Positions 45,088 through 54,415 of a stretch of DNA of 64,000 nt are shown piece by piece. The notes below the pieces were generated by a model. The model worked only from the letters and a program-made list of their open reading frames with translations. It was not told the DNA's origin and made no database searches. Origin of the DNA: M3007 sp965249785 (GTDB lineage: Bacteria; Bacteroidota; Bacteroidia; Chitinophagales; Saprospiraceae). Within the stretch, counting starts at the first letter, position 1. Each line of letters starts with the position of its first letter. The position numbers and the translations under genes are program-made. The stretch covers positions 62,001 to 126,000 of the forward strand of contig CBDFMU010000022.1 in the NCBI GenBank assembly GCA_965249785.1. The letters run 5' to 3'.

Positions 45088-46665
45088 TTACTTTTCCTGC
45101 TGCAATGCCTCCAATATGCTGACGGGTATTTCCCGAATATCCAGTAACATCAGTCCGTCGAGGCAATCTGAAAAATTGGGATCTACGTTGAAGGCGATAA
45201 AACGACCGTTCAGTTTGATGTACTGCCGAAAAAGCACGGGCACCTTGATGTGGGCCGACTCGATATTTTCCACCAAATGTTCCAGTGCATCAAAACCGCC
45301 TTGCAGGTATTTGGCCAGTAATTTGGTGTCGATTTTTTTGAGTTGCGGACGGTAGGGTTTGCGAGGTACGACCATTTTCGAGAAATTTTCATCGTAAAAA
45401 AAACGCCGCACAAACTCCACAATAATGCTTTTAGAAGCCTCCGAATAATCCTTGCTAATACTCACCGGGCCATACAAATAGCGGTATTGCGGATGCGCCA
45501 GCAGGAAGTGGAGAATACCTTTCCAAAGCAAAAACAAGGGCAGACGATGACGTTGATAATCCGGTACTATATAGGAGCGACCTAGCTCTACAGTTTCTTG
45601 CAAAAAAGGGTAAAATGTCGGCTTCATCTTGAATAAACTATTGGTATAGAAGCCATTAACGCCAAAACGCCGAAACACCACATCGCCCTGACACAGCCGA
45701 TAACCGCCCACGATTTGCTGTTGTTCTCGATCCCAGATAATAAGTTGGAGGTAGTAAATATCGTATTCGTCCATATCACGCGGTCGGCCCGTTCCTTCGC
45801 CGGCGGCCCGAAAGGTCAGCTCGCGGAGCCGCCCGATCTCGAACATTATATTGGGCAAGGCAACAAACGGGGCCACGTACACATCGAATTGGCCGCGTAC
45901 CGCAATCTTCATTTCCGCTGGGAGTGTAGCGATCTCAGCGGCCACTACGGCTGGATCGAGCGGGGCTGCCAACGCCTGTTGCTCCAGGGGTTGGGAAGCC
46001 CTAGTAAACTGCTCTGGCTTCACCTCCAGCGGGGAGCCGAGCGAGAAGATTTTGGCCTGTAAAAACTTGCCCCACCGACCAGTACCTTGGAACTGCGCCA
46101 GGGTATCAGGCGTAATAACATGACCTACGCGCACCCGGATATGCACGGGGCCATCGGTGAATTGGTAGGGCAAACCCGGAATCGCCCAGCGCAGCAGTCC
46201 GCCCGGCAAATGGTCGGTCTGCAAATAAATCGGTACGATGGGCTGGCCTGCTTTGCGGAGTTGTTTCAAAATTTGCTGACGCAGTAGATTCTTGCCCAGA
46301 TGACTCAATGGATTATCTGAAAAATCGAGCGGCAGACCCACGGCTACGCCCGATTGGATGTTTTTGGCCAGTTTTTTAGCAAAATTTATTCGTAAAAAGC
46401 GGTCGCGCAAGTCTCGCCGCTGAGCGCGTATCACTAAGGGGTTCAACGATTTAGGTGGCGGGATGGGGTAGGGGTGCAGTATTTTGACGGTCGGAAAAAT
46501 ATCGCTCAAAAGGGCCACCAATATCCATTCATCCAGGCCCGGCATCAATTGGTTGCAGACAAATACGGCACCTTCTTTTGGCCGCGCCAGTAATTTGCGG
46601 TCGTACTCGCCCAACTCGAAAGTGACCTGGGCTTTGGCAAGTTTGGCTTGGGCGATGTCGTACAC
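45088..46665 (-). CDS. OlsF-like bifunctional acyltransferase/GNAT lipid synthase
   Basis: About 525 residues from a GTG start; no better ATG is present before an upstream stop. The N-terminal half is a PlsC/LPLAT-like acyltransferase (SDNPLSHLGKNLL, IVPIYLQTD) and the C-terminal half a GNAT/OlsB-like N-acyltransferase (DEYDIYYLQLIIWDREQQQIVGGYRL, ELGRSYIVPDYQR, YRYLYGPVSISKDYS). That order matches OlsF-type enzymes, which make amino-acid lipids (ornithine or glycine lipids) by N- then O-acylation. Odd: the acyltransferase motif NHxxxxD is CNQLMPGLDEW, with Gln in place of the catalytic His, so the O-acylation half may be inactive or changed. The OlsB half looks complete. Confidence 0.75.
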   Translation of the reverse strand: MYDIAQAKLAKAQVTFELGEYDRKLLARPKEGAVFVCNQLMPGLDEWILVALLSDIFPTVKILHPYPIPPPKSLNPLVIRAQRRDLRDRFLRINFAKKLAKNIQSGVAVGLPLDFSDNPLSHLGKNLLRQQILKQLRKAGQPIVPIYLQTDHLPGGLLRWAIPGLPYQFTDGPVHIRVRVGHVITPDTLAQFQGTGRWGKFLQAKIFSLGSPLEVKPEQFTRASQPLEQQALAAPLDPAVVAAEIATLPAEMKIAVRGQFDVYVAPFVALPNIMFEIGRLRELTFRAAGEGTGRPRDMDEYDIYYLQLIIWDREQQQIVGGYRLCQGDVVFRRFGVNGFYTNSLFKMKPTFYPFLQETVELGRSYIVPDYQRHRLPLFLLWKGILHFLLAHPQYRYLYGPVSISKDYSEASKSIIVEFVRRFFYDENFSKMVVPRKPYRPQLKKIDTKLLAKYLQGGFDALEHLVENIESAHIKVPVLFRQYIKLNGRFIAFNVDPNFSDCLDGLMLLDIREIPVSILEALQQEK

Positions 46666-46741
46666 GTGGAAGGGAAGTATGAACTATAAACGATGAAGTA
46701 TGAACGGCAAAAGTAGGGGGTCACTAATTCGTTGAGATCGG

Positions 46742-46864
46742 CAATGGAAAATGGTTACAGAGAATTAATACATTAGGAGACAGGAAACAGGGATTAGGAA
46801 AAAGGAGACAGGAATTAGGAAACAGGATTAAGAGGGGATAGGAGACAGGAAAAAGGAATCAGGA
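46742..46864. repeat. Array of GGAAACAGG/AGGAATTAGG words, left side
   Basis: At least seven degenerate tandem copies of words such as AGGAGACAGG and ATTAGGAAACAGG. The reverse complement fills 47245-47345, so a four-helix-bundle gene lies between inverted arrays. Confidence 0.75.
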
Positions 46865-47225
46865 TTAGGGTTTTGGTGGTTGCATGGATTTTATGAGACC
46901 ATTCAGAATTTTGGTTACTTCGTTAACTTGTTGAATACCAATTGTTTGGTCTGTATCAGACAAGAAAAGAAAGCCGTTTTGCCAGATAAAGCATGGACTT
47001 TACTTCGCTGGAAGAACCTTTGGCAATACGTAAAAATCGACAGAAATCCCGGTTACTTCCTTTCTCAAAGCCCTCGGCAATATTGTTGGAAATGGAAACT
47101 GCTGCCCGGCAGATTTGGTCTCTAAAACCAAAGTCTTTTAGCATCCCAAATTTAGCGTAGATAAACACTGCAACATCCTGACTTTTTTGCCAGACAATTA
47201 AATCTTCAAATTTTTGAACAGCCAT
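46865..47225 (-). CDS. Four-helix-bundle (23S rRNA IVS-type) protein, one frameshift
   Basis: The first 89 residues (MAVQKFEDLIVWQKSQDVAV...) are the start of the S23/IVP four-helix-bundle family: FEDLIVWQKS, GFRDQICRAAVSISNNIAEG and FCRFLRIAKGSSSEVKSML are its helix signatures. The frame then stops early. Deleting one T of a T4 run (plus-strand A4, 46975-46978) continues as LSDTDQTIGIQQVNEVTKILNG and ends at 46865, giving the normal length of about 119. The protein was first found in insertions within 23S rRNA and is related to Avd of diversity-generating retroelements; no reverse transcriptase or rRNA gene is here. Its function is unknown, but its inverted repeat borders suggest movement as a unit. 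Confidence 0.8.
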
Positions 47226-47244
47226 AATATGTAAATTTTTTAAA

Positions 47245-47345
47245 ATTAAAGCAATTTTCCCTGTCCCCTAATTCCTGTTTCCTTTTTCCTAATTCCTGTT
47301 TCCTAACTCCTTTGTCCTAATTCCTGTTTCCTAACTCCTAATTTA
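47245..47345. repeat. Array of CCTGTTTCCTAATTCC words, right side
   Basis: Five to six degenerate tandem copies of TCCTAATTCCTGTTTCC, the inverted counterpart of the array at 46742-46864. Confidence 0.75.
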
Positions 47346-47969
47346 CCTCATCTCCGCCACCAAATGCACGATCCCATTGACAATAAACTGCACGCCAATC
47401 GCGATCACGATAAAGCCCATAATGCGAGCAATAGCACCCAAACCGCCATTGCCAAATATTTTAAAAAGAAAAGGCGCAACGCGCAGGGAAACCCAAACCA
47501 GCCCGGCCATCGCAAAAATGGCCGCCACGATCAGCACGCGCTCGTTCCAGGCAGGATGCTGGGCGTACAGAGTAATCAGGTAAGAAATGGAACCCGGCCC
47601 GGAGAGCATCGGCATGGCCATCGGCGAAAAAGCCACATCCTGCCGGTCTTGGGATTCTCTCTCCACGGCCTTATCGTAGCCGCGTCGCTGGGCGAATTTG
47701 CCATTCATCAGCGCAAAACCACTGCTCAGGAGTGCCAGTCCGCCCGCAATGCGAAAAGCGTGAATAGTCAATCCGAAGAAACTTAAAATATAGGTGCCCG
47801 CCAGAAAGAAGCTGACCAGGATCAGCAGGAAATATAGGCTGGTGTGCAGCGCAATGCGGTTGCGTTCGGCACGCGGCCGATTGCTGGTGAGGGCGACGTA
47901 CACGGGAATAGCACCCGGTGGATCCACAATGGAAAATAGCGCAATGAGGGTAGCGAGGAAGAAGTCCAT
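47343..47969 (-). CDS. MarC-family integral membrane protein
   Basis: I start at the ATG at 47969 (MDFFLATLIALFSIVDPPGA), not at an upstream TTG, because the TACCTTTG promoter box lies between them; length is 208 residues. Six membrane helices are visible with MarC landmarks FSIVDPPGAIPVYVAL in helix 1 and PMAMPMLSGPGSISYLITL before helix 4. The family was named from the multiple-antibiotic-resistance region of E. coli, but its actual role is not established (it was once thought a neutral amino acid exporter). It stands alone between the four-helix-bundle gene and the long spacer before the TPR gene. Confidence 0.9.
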   Translation of the reverse strand: MDFFLATLIALFSIVDPPGAIPVYVALTSNRPRAERNRIALHTSLYFLLILVSFFLAGTYILSFFGLTIHAFRIAGGLALLSSGFALMNGKFAQRRGYDKAVERESQDRQDVAFSPMAMPMLSGPGSISYLITLYAQHPAWNERVLIVAAIFAMAGLVWVSLRVAPFLFKIFGNGGLGAIARIMGFIVIAIGVQFIVNGIVHLVAEMR

Positions 47970-47990
47970 AATATTGGGTTGGTTTGGCCG

Positions 47991-47998
47991 CAAAGGTA
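47991..47998 (-). promoter_or_regulatory. TACCTTTG -7 element of marC
   Basis: Exact TAnnTTTG match on the minus strand, 22 bp upstream of the ATG at 47969; it fixes the start. Confidence 0.6.
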
Positions 47999-48510
47999 CG
48001 GTGGCGCGTCTTCCGGCCCACGGTCACGGCTTAAACTTCTCTTTAAAGTCGTTTGGAAGACGGTTTCGATAGATTTCTTGCCGATTGACAGGTAATCCAT
48101 ATTTTCGCCCCGGTTTTTTGCCGGGTTGTCTGTTAAAATTTCCTCAAAAAACCAGTTGTTGTGCATGGGCTTGCTTTTTCCAGACGTTTGTGCCAATCTA
48201 AACTTGTCGGAAATACTCCCACCGATTATACTGAATGCAGAGTGGTTTTTTAAACAGGATGAATGCATAAGGGGTTAGCATCAAATTTTCTCAACCCTTC
48301 AACATGCTCAACCTCTCAACCTTTACTATACCTTGCCGACCAACGAAAATCAACTTAAGTGAGTAAAAGGACAAATTTTTTTGATATTTGACAATAGATG
48401 TTAGACTTTGTAAGCCAATGTTTTAGTCAAAAGTCTAAGGTTCAATTGCTAATGTCTTAGTACTTAAATATGCAAAATCGGCATCATTACATTCAACAAA
48501 TCCAACTGAT
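47999..48510. other. 512-bp spacer before the TPR gene, with partial repeat R4
   Basis: No supported gene. It contains R4 (48228-48252), repeats of the word CTCAACC (48290-48322) and an AT-rich stretch up to the TPR start with TTAGAC/GTCTAA inversions. Confidence 0.6.
48228..48252 (+). repeat. Dispersed upstream repeat, partial copy R4
   Basis: Matches only the first block of R3 (GCAGAGTGGTTTT core, 25 bp with about 5 differences), again upstream of and co-oriented with a gene. The second block is absent. Confidence 0.5.
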
Positions 48511-51500
48511 ATGAACCTCCGGAAAGGTGTGTGCTCCCTATTTCTCCTGCTGTCGGTTTGCTTGCTGCACGCGCAGCAAACCGCCGTGTTCACCGAAGCC
48601 AACCTCGCCTACAAGCGCGGACTGGACTTCTTCAATCAAAACCTCTATGGCCTGGCCCAGAAAGAATTTCGCTCGGCTATTGATTTAGTGCGTCCCGTCA
48701 ATGAGCCGGAATGGAAAGCGATCAAGACGGATGCCGAACTGTATTATGCCAAAGCCGCCGTCCGCCTGGATCAGCCACAGGCCGAACAGCTCACGCTCGA
48801 TTTCCTGCGCGAGAATTCGCCTTCGCCCGTAGCCAGCCAGGCCGCGCTGGAGATTGGCGATTTTTATTTCAATAAAAAAGAATACGCCAAAGCACTGACT
48901 TACTACAATATGGCCCCGACCGGCACGGGTGCTATCAAGGAGGAAATCCAGTTCAAAAAAGGCTATGCCTATTTTGTAAGCAAACAATTTGCGCAGGCCA
49001 AAGCACTCTTCGCACCGCTCAAAGAAAATACCCGCAGTGAGTGGTATTATCCAGCCAATTACTACTACGGCTGTTGTGCTTTCTTTGAAGGAAAATACGA
49101 CGAAGCACAAAAATCTTTTACACGCTGCGAGCAGTCGGATAAGTACAAACAACTAGTGCCGTACTACATTGCGCAAATCTATGCGGCTAAAAAACAGTAC
49201 GACCAGGTGATTACGTATGGTGGTCCGAAAGCACAGGATAGCAACATAAAAAACCGCCCCGAACTCAATCAACTCGTCGGGCAGGCCTACTACGAAAAAG
49301 GCGATTATAAAAAGGCCCTGCCTTATCTCGAATATGCCGCTACGAACAGCAACAACTTGCGTCCCGCCGACTATTATCAGCTCGGCTATGCGCAGTACCA
49401 AAGTGGACTGTACAAACCAGCTATTGAGAATTTCGAGAAATTGAGCAAACAAGATAGCCTGCTCGGTCAGAACGGTCTGTATCACCTCGGCGATTCCTAC
49501 CTGCGTACTAATAACAAATTCGCCGCACGCACCGCTTTCGGGCAGGCCGCCAGCATGAATTTTGATAAATCCGTCAAAGAAGATGCCCTCTTCAACTACG
49601 CCAAACTGAGTTATGAACTAAAATATGACCGCGATGCTATTGATGCCTTGCAGCGCATTCCATCTACTTCGACTTATTACAACGATGCGCAGGCACTGAT
49701 GAGTGAGGTATTTCTGAATACCCGCGACTATGATCGGGCCATCGCCACGCTGGAAGCCCTCAAAAATCGCACCCCGCGTCTCAATGAGACGTATCAAAAA
49801 GTCACTTATTTTCGGGGTTTGCAACTCTACCAGAATAATCAAAAAGACGAGGCGCGTCGTTATTTCAATAAATCACTTGATTTTCCACTAGATAAACGCA
49901 CGGCTACTTTATCTTCTTTCTGGATGGGTACTATTGCGCATGAAAGCGGCGAGTTCCCCATTAGTAAGCAGCACCTGACTTCCTTTTTGGCGCAGGCCAA
50001 AGCCTACAACGACTTGCCCGACGAGAGCAGCGTAGTAATGGGAAATTATGTGCAAGGTTATAATTTCTTAAAAACCAAGGACTATCGCAACGCACTCACT
50101 TATTTTAAGGCCGCTATTGATGGCATTAAGCGCAATGCCGGTATTCAAAACACCCAGATACGCAGTACTGTACTCGGCGATGCGGTGTTGCGCGCGGGCG
50201 ACTGTCAATTCAAAAACGGACAATACAATGAAGCAGTCACTTACTATAATGAAGCGATCAATCAAAAATATACCGGCTTTGAATACGCACTCTACCAGAA
50301 AGCTATTATCAAAGGTTTGCAGGGCAATCAGGTAGATAAAGTATTAGCATTAGAGGACCTGATTAATAAGTATCCTACTAGCCAGTACACCGACGAAGCC
50401 CTTTATCAACTCGGCGATACTTATCTGGAAATGGGAAAACTGGATCAGGCCGTGCCGCCACTCAAACGTTTGGTGGCTGATTTTCGTGGCAAATCTGGTT
50501 TAATCAACCAGTCATTGCTGAAATTAGGGCTTATTTCTTACAACCAGGGCAATTCCCCAGGCGCCATTAACTACTACAAACAAGTATTCTCTAATAACCC
50601 GGAAACAGCGGAAGCTAAAGATGCTTTGGCTGCATTAGAAGAGATTTACGTAAAAGACCTCAATCGCCCCGACGAATACTTCGCTTTTCTGGAGACTGTA
50701 CCGGGCTATAATGTTTCCAGTGCCTCCAAGGATAGTGTGACCTACGAGTCTGCTTATATTCAGTTCCAGAATGCACGTTATCAGCAGGCGATTGAAGGAT
50801 TTACTAATTATTTGGCTAAATATCCTAATGGTCGCAACGCGTTGCAAGCACTTTATTATCGCGGAGATAGTTACGCCTCTGCTGGGATTGCTAAAAATAG
50901 TTTGGCACTAAAAGATTACGCTGCTATTGTGGCGCGTGGGTCGAGCAAACTATATCCGAAAGCCGCCGAAAAAGGGGCATATCTGGCTTATAATACCGAA
51001 AAAGACTATACGCAAGCCTTTGAACTGGCTCGTAAATGGGAAGAATCTGCGGTGTCCCCGGCTTCTCGTTTTGATGCTGAATTAATGGCTTTACGTGCTG
51101 CTTATCAGACTAAAAACTCGGTCGCGGTTGGAGAATATGCCAATAAAATCAATACTTCCGGGCAAGCTTCCAAGGAACAAGTAGCGGTCGCTAATTTTTA
51201 TGTCGGTAAAATGGCCTACGATAAGAACGACTATGCCCGCGCTTATCCCGCTTTGCAGACCGTGACCCAGAACTCGACCAGTGAAATCATGCCCGAAGCC
51301 TATCATTTGCAGGCACAAATTCTATTCAAGCAGAAAAAATATCAGGAAGCCGAAGATTTAATTAGCGAAGCCAATAAAGCCAGTGCTGGTTATGACGACT
51401 GGATTGCCCGGAACCTCATTCTGATTTCGGATGTATATTCAGAACAAGGGGATAAAAATAGTGCTACGGCGGCGCTGGAAGCAGTCATGGAAAATTACAA

Positions 51501-51645
51501 AGGTACTGATACGACCATCCTGGCTACTGCCCGCGATAAGTACAACCGTTTGGGTAATGCTAATAACGTTGCCCCAAACATGAATAATAGCACTAATAAA
51601 GGGGTAAAAGGCAATTTCCTGGAACTGGAAGAAGGGGGGAATTAA
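48511..51645 (+). CDS. 1044-aa tetratricopeptide repeat protein
   Basis: A signal peptide (MNLRKGVCSLFLLLSVCLLHAQQ) followed by about 20 TPR-like helical repeats across the whole length; typical units read AYYEKGDYKKALPYLEYAA and ALYQLGDTYLEMGKLDQAVPPLKRL. No catalytic domain is seen, so it is an envelope scaffold or adaptor. It is followed, after a repeat-word spacer, by an outer-membrane barrel protein on the same strand, a gene pair found widely in Bacteroidota. A role in outer-membrane assembly or gliding-type complexes is possible but unproved. The partial dispersed repeat R4 lies 259 bp upstream. Confidence 0.9.
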   Translation: MNLRKGVCSLFLLLSVCLLHAQQTAVFTEANLAYKRGLDFFNQNLYGLAQKEFRSAIDLVRPVNEPEWKAIKTDAELYYAKAAVRLDQPQAEQLTLDFLRENSPSPVASQAALEIGDFYFNKKEYAKALTYYNMAPTGTGAIKEEIQFKKGYAYFVSKQFAQAKALFAPLKENTRSEWYYPANYYYGCCAFFEGKYDEAQKSFTRCEQSDKYKQLVPYYIAQIYAAKKQYDQVITYGGPKAQDSNIKNRPELNQLVGQAYYEKGDYKKALPYLEYAATNSNNLRPADYYQLGYAQYQSGLYKPAIENFEKLSKQDSLLGQNGLYHLGDSYLRTNNKFAARTAFGQAASMNFDKSVKEDALFNYAKLSYELKYDRDAIDALQRIPSTSTYYNDAQALMSEVFLNTRDYDRAIATLEALKNRTPRLNETYQKVTYFRGLQLYQNNQKDEARRYFNKSLDFPLDKRTATLSSFWMGTIAHESGEFPISKQHLTSFLAQAKAYNDLPDESSVVMGNYVQGYNFLKTKDYRNALTYFKAAIDGIKRNAGIQNTQIRSTVLGDAVLRAGDCQFKNGQYNEAVTYYNEAINQKYTGFEYALYQKAIIKGLQGNQVDKVLALEDLINKYPTSQYTDEALYQLGDTYLEMGKLDQAVPPLKRLVADFRGKSGLINQSLLKLGLISYNQGNSPGAINYYKQVFSNNPETAEAKDALAALEEIYVKDLNRPDEYFAFLETVPGYNVSSASKDSVTYESAYIQFQNARYQQAIEGFTNYLAKYPNGRNALQALYYRGDSYASAGIAKNSLALKDYAAIVARGSSKLYPKAAEKGAYLAYNTEKDYTQAFELARKWEESAVSPASRFDAELMALRAAYQTKNSVAVGEYANKINTSGQASKEQVAVANFYVGKMAYDKNDYARAYPALQTVTQNSTSEIMPEAYHLQAQILFKQKKYQEAEDLISEANKASAGYDDWIARNLILISDVYSEQGDKNSATAALEAVMENYKGTDTTILATARDKYNRLGNANNVAPNMNNSTNKGVKGNFLELEEGGN

Positions 51646-51760
51646 TTAGTTAATGGTTAAAGGTTATTGGTTAATAGTGTAAAACCAGTAACCGTTAACT
51701 GATAACTATTAACCAGTAACCAATACACCAGTAACTACTAACTAATAACCAACTCTCCTT
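51646..51760. repeat. Spacer of GGTTAATAG / CTATTAACC words
   Basis: Repeated AACCAGTAACC and GGTTATTGGTTAA words, partly inverted, filling the gap between the TPR and barrel genes. A strong hairpin is possible. Confidence 0.6.
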
Positions 51761-51797
51761 CGCCTAAAAAGGCTTTGGCGAGTAAACAGAACGAAAA

Positions 51798-53447
51798 ATG
51801 CTCATCCAACATAAATCATTGCTCGCCGTCCTCCTGCTGACTTTTGGCGCACAACACCTGATGTTTGCCCAGAAAGAACTGCCTACCGAAAATGTAGAAA
51901 TCGTCAAGGATTTTGATGCACGGCTGCTGGAATCGAACAAGATCAATGTGTCGCCAGTACTACCATTGCTCGATACGACTACACAACGGCAAAACTACAC
52001 CGTACCGCCTCGCCCGCTGTCGGTGACCTATGACGCACCCAAACTGCGCCCCATCGGTTTGAAAACCGTAAAGGTCGAAGATGCTTATAATGGCTATGCA
52101 AAGCTGGGCGGGGGCGTACCGAGTTCCGTCTATGGAGAGGCGGGCTATTACTACCGTTCCGGGGATAAGTTTGATGGCAAAGTCTGGTTTCGCCACCACA
52201 ACCAAAGCGCAGCGCATTCTATTGAGAACCAGAAGTTTTTCAATAATGATGCACTGATTAGTGCCAATATATATTTGCCGAAAAACCTGGCCGTAGAAGG
52301 CAAAATTGGCTACCAGTACAACCGCGTCCATTACTACGGTTATGACCACGATTCCGTCCAGTATTCGGATGAGCGGACGCGCCAGGATTTCCGAACGTTA
52401 GACGTTGGCGCACGACTTTATAATAGTGAGCGTACGACTGGCGACATCAATTTTTCTGTTGCTCCCAGCCTGTATGTACTGCACGATTTTTATTCCGATC
52501 AGGAAACCGGATTTAATCTCAACCTGACCGCCAGTAAATGGTTTGCCGAAAAGCACCCATTGAGCCTGACCATCCGTACCGACATGACTAATTTTAATGA
52601 TACAGTCACGCAGCGGTTGAACAACATTTATTTACAGCCCTCTTTTACTTATCACGCTGATTTTTTCAAAGTAAAAGTAGGGGCCAATTTCGCCAGCAAT
52701 CGCGATGTGTTCAGCATTTTCCCGGATGTGGAAGTGACACTGCGGGTATTCGGCGATGGTATTCAACTTTTTGGCGGGGTCAGCGGCGACCTGCGGAAAA
52801 ACACTTACCGCAGTATATCGCAGTATAATCCGTTTATTAGTATTCGAGGTACTAAACTGCGCAACACTCGCTATGATAATTATTATGGTGGGATAAAAGG
52901 TGACTTGGGCTGGCTCTCGTACACCGCCCAGGCGATGTACGCCAAAGCCTCCGACCTCGCGCTGTATCAGACGGTATTTGTTGGTCAGGGCCTGGATAAG
53001 CCGAGCATTACCAAATTCCGGGTATTGTATGATACGGTGCGGATCACCAACCTGCAAGGCACGATAAAACTGGTGCCTTTCCCGGCACTTACCATCTCTG
53101 GTACGCTCAGCCAAAACATCTTTTTTGACCCGGCCCATCAGGCGCAAGTCTGGGGCCTGCCCACCACCGAAGGTAATTTCAGTGCCCTTTACTCCATTCT
53201 GGAAGGCAAAGCTAACCTGCGCGGCTCGGTGCATATTGCCGATGGCATCTGGTTTAAAGACCCGGAAGGCATCGCTCGCGAAGGCAATGTGCTCGCCGAT
53301 TTAAGTGTCGGCGGCTCCTACTATTTTACCAAAAATATCGGTGCTTTTCTGGATGTGAATAACATCCTGAATAATCGCCGCGAACGCTGGTACCAGTATC
53401 CGACTTTCGGAACTAATTTCCTGGTGGGGATTACGGCGCGGTTTTAA
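51798..53447 (+). CDS. Outer-membrane β-barrel (TonB-receptor-like) without a plug
   Basis: 549 residues with a signal peptide (ends LMFAQ). After about 90 residues of mixed region the rest is β-strands: YNGYAKLGGGVPSSVYGEAGYY, TTGDINFSVAPSLYVLHDFY, and the end FGTNFLVGITARF with a terminal Phe, as in the barrel part of TonB receptors. No TonB box or plug domain is visible, so active import by TonB is unlikely; it may be a structural or transport partner of the TPR protein before it. The ligand is unknown. Followed by a strong bidirectional terminator. Confidence 0.82.
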   Translation: MLIQHKSLLAVLLLTFGAQHLMFAQKELPTENVEIVKDFDARLLESNKINVSPVLPLLDTTTQRQNYTVPPRPLSVTYDAPKLRPIGLKTVKVEDAYNGYAKLGGGVPSSVYGEAGYYYRSGDKFDGKVWFRHHNQSAAHSIENQKFFNNDALISANIYLPKNLAVEGKIGYQYNRVHYYGYDHDSVQYSDERTRQDFRTLDVGARLYNSERTTGDINFSVAPSLYVLHDFYSDQETGFNLNLTASKWFAEKHPLSLTIRTDMTNFNDTVTQRLNNIYLQPSFTYHADFFKVKVGANFASNRDVFSIFPDVEVTLRVFGDGIQLFGGVSGDLRKNTYRSISQYNPFISIRGTKLRNTRYDNYYGGIKGDLGWLSYTAQAMYAKASDLALYQTVFVGQGLDKPSITKFRVLYDTVRITNLQGTIKLVPFPALTISGTLSQNIFFDPAHQAQVWGLPTTEGNFSALYSILEGKANLRGSVHIADGIWFKDPEGIAREGNVLADLSVGGSYYFTKNIGAFLDVNNILNNRRERWYQYPTFGTNFLVGITARF

Positions 53448-53472
53448 AAAGTAAGTTGAGATTGAAGAAAAT

Positions 53473-53510
53473 GTTGAGGGTGTTGAGTTAGTTTGCTCAA
53501 CACCCTCAAC
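53473..53510. terminator. Bidirectional terminator between convergent genes
   Basis: 15-bp perfect stem GTTGAGGGTGTTGAG / CTCAACACCCTCAAC, 8-nt loop, then TTGTTTTTT. It lies between two convergent genes and serves both. Confidence 0.88.
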
Positions 53511-53545
53511 TTGTTTTTTCTCAACCCTCTCAACATCTTCTAAAC

Positions 53546-54277
53546 CTACTTATACCGCCGCCGTACCAACTTGATAAAATTCTTGGCCGTCTCCAGGCGT
53601 TTTTTATCCAGCCAGCCATAGCGGGTCACGCAGTGATCGAGCAAATAGTTTTTGGCATCGGCAAACTGCGTATAACTGTTCAATGCCGTCAAAGCGGCAT
53701 CGAAAGCCTGGCCATCGCCGGAGAAAAGCTCCCGTGTAAGCAGCAGGCGGTCATTGAGTGCAATCGCCTTTTTTAAATCGGCAATCGGCAATTCGGAGAG
53801 TTTTTCCGAAAGTTCACGGGCCTGTTTCTCTTCAAATAAGGCTTCCGCCTCCGCTGAAACAACGGGGGTGGTTGGTGCTTTCACATTTACTGTCACCTCC
53901 GGCTCAGAAGGCGCGGCGGGAGCAGGCTTTTCTTCCACCACCGCTGGCGACTGCGCAGCTGGTCGGGGAGCCGTTTCGCGCACGGGTGGCTCCGGGGCTA
54001 CTGTGGGCGGGGGCGAAGGTGGCACTGGAATAGCGGGAGTCGGCGGCGACTCTTCTACCTGCGGCGGACGTGGCGCAGCGGGTCGGCGCATCGGCACCGG
54101 CGGTTCGGGGCGAGCAGCAGCCACCACCGTATCAGATAGCACAGCGTCGTATAATTGGCGAACGTACGAAGCTACAATGTCCACGTCAATGCGTACAATG
54201 TTGTCCGGGTCTTTGCTCAGGCGAGCAAATTCGCGGTTCAGTTTGTCCAGGTAAATTTTTGTTTTCAGCAAATCCAT
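53546..54277 (-). CDS. Conserved Bacteroidota protein with proline-rich linker
   Basis: 243 residues: an N-terminal helical region (MDLLKTKIYLDKLNREFARL ... DVDIVASYVRQLYDA), a 90-residue Pro/Ala/Glu/Val low-complexity linker (about 60-150), and a C-terminal helical domain (ALNDRLLLTRELFSGDG, YGWLDKKRLETAKNFIKLVRRRY). The two ends are well conserved across the phylum as a hypothetical family, while the linker varies. No signal peptide or membrane segment; probably cytosolic. I know of no assigned function. It is divergent from thymidine kinase. Long overlapping frames on the other strand reflect the linker's composition and are not genes. Confidence 0.8.
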   Translation of the reverse strand: MDLLKTKIYLDKLNREFARLSKDPDNIVRIDVDIVASYVRQLYDAVLSDTVVAAARPEPPVPMRRPAAPRPPQVEESPPTPAIPVPPSPPPTVAPEPPVRETAPRPAAQSPAVVEEKPAPAAPSEPEVTVNVKAPTTPVVSAEAEALFEEKQARELSEKLSELPIADLKKAIALNDRLLLTRELFSGDGQAFDAALTALNSYTQFADAKNYLLDHCVTRYGWLDKKRLETAKNFIKLVRRRYK

Positions 54278-54415
54278 CGGCTGGGTAGTTGTTGAGTTTC
54301 GGTACGCTTATGCTACCGGACGGTGAGATATTCCTATTTTCACCGGCGAATTTCAAAAATTTAATCGGAATTGCCTGCATTTGCAGAATATTTCCATCTA
54401 ACAATCTATTTATCC

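Noticed and set aside
46865..47225. Diversity-generating retroelement (Avd-like protein)
   Set aside because: The four-helix bundle is related to Avd, but no reverse transcriptase, template repeat or variable repeat is present nearby.
53754..54254. 166-codon plus-strand frame rich in Gly/Ser/Thr
   Set aside because: It is the antisense of the proline/alanine linker of a conserved protein, a composition effect.
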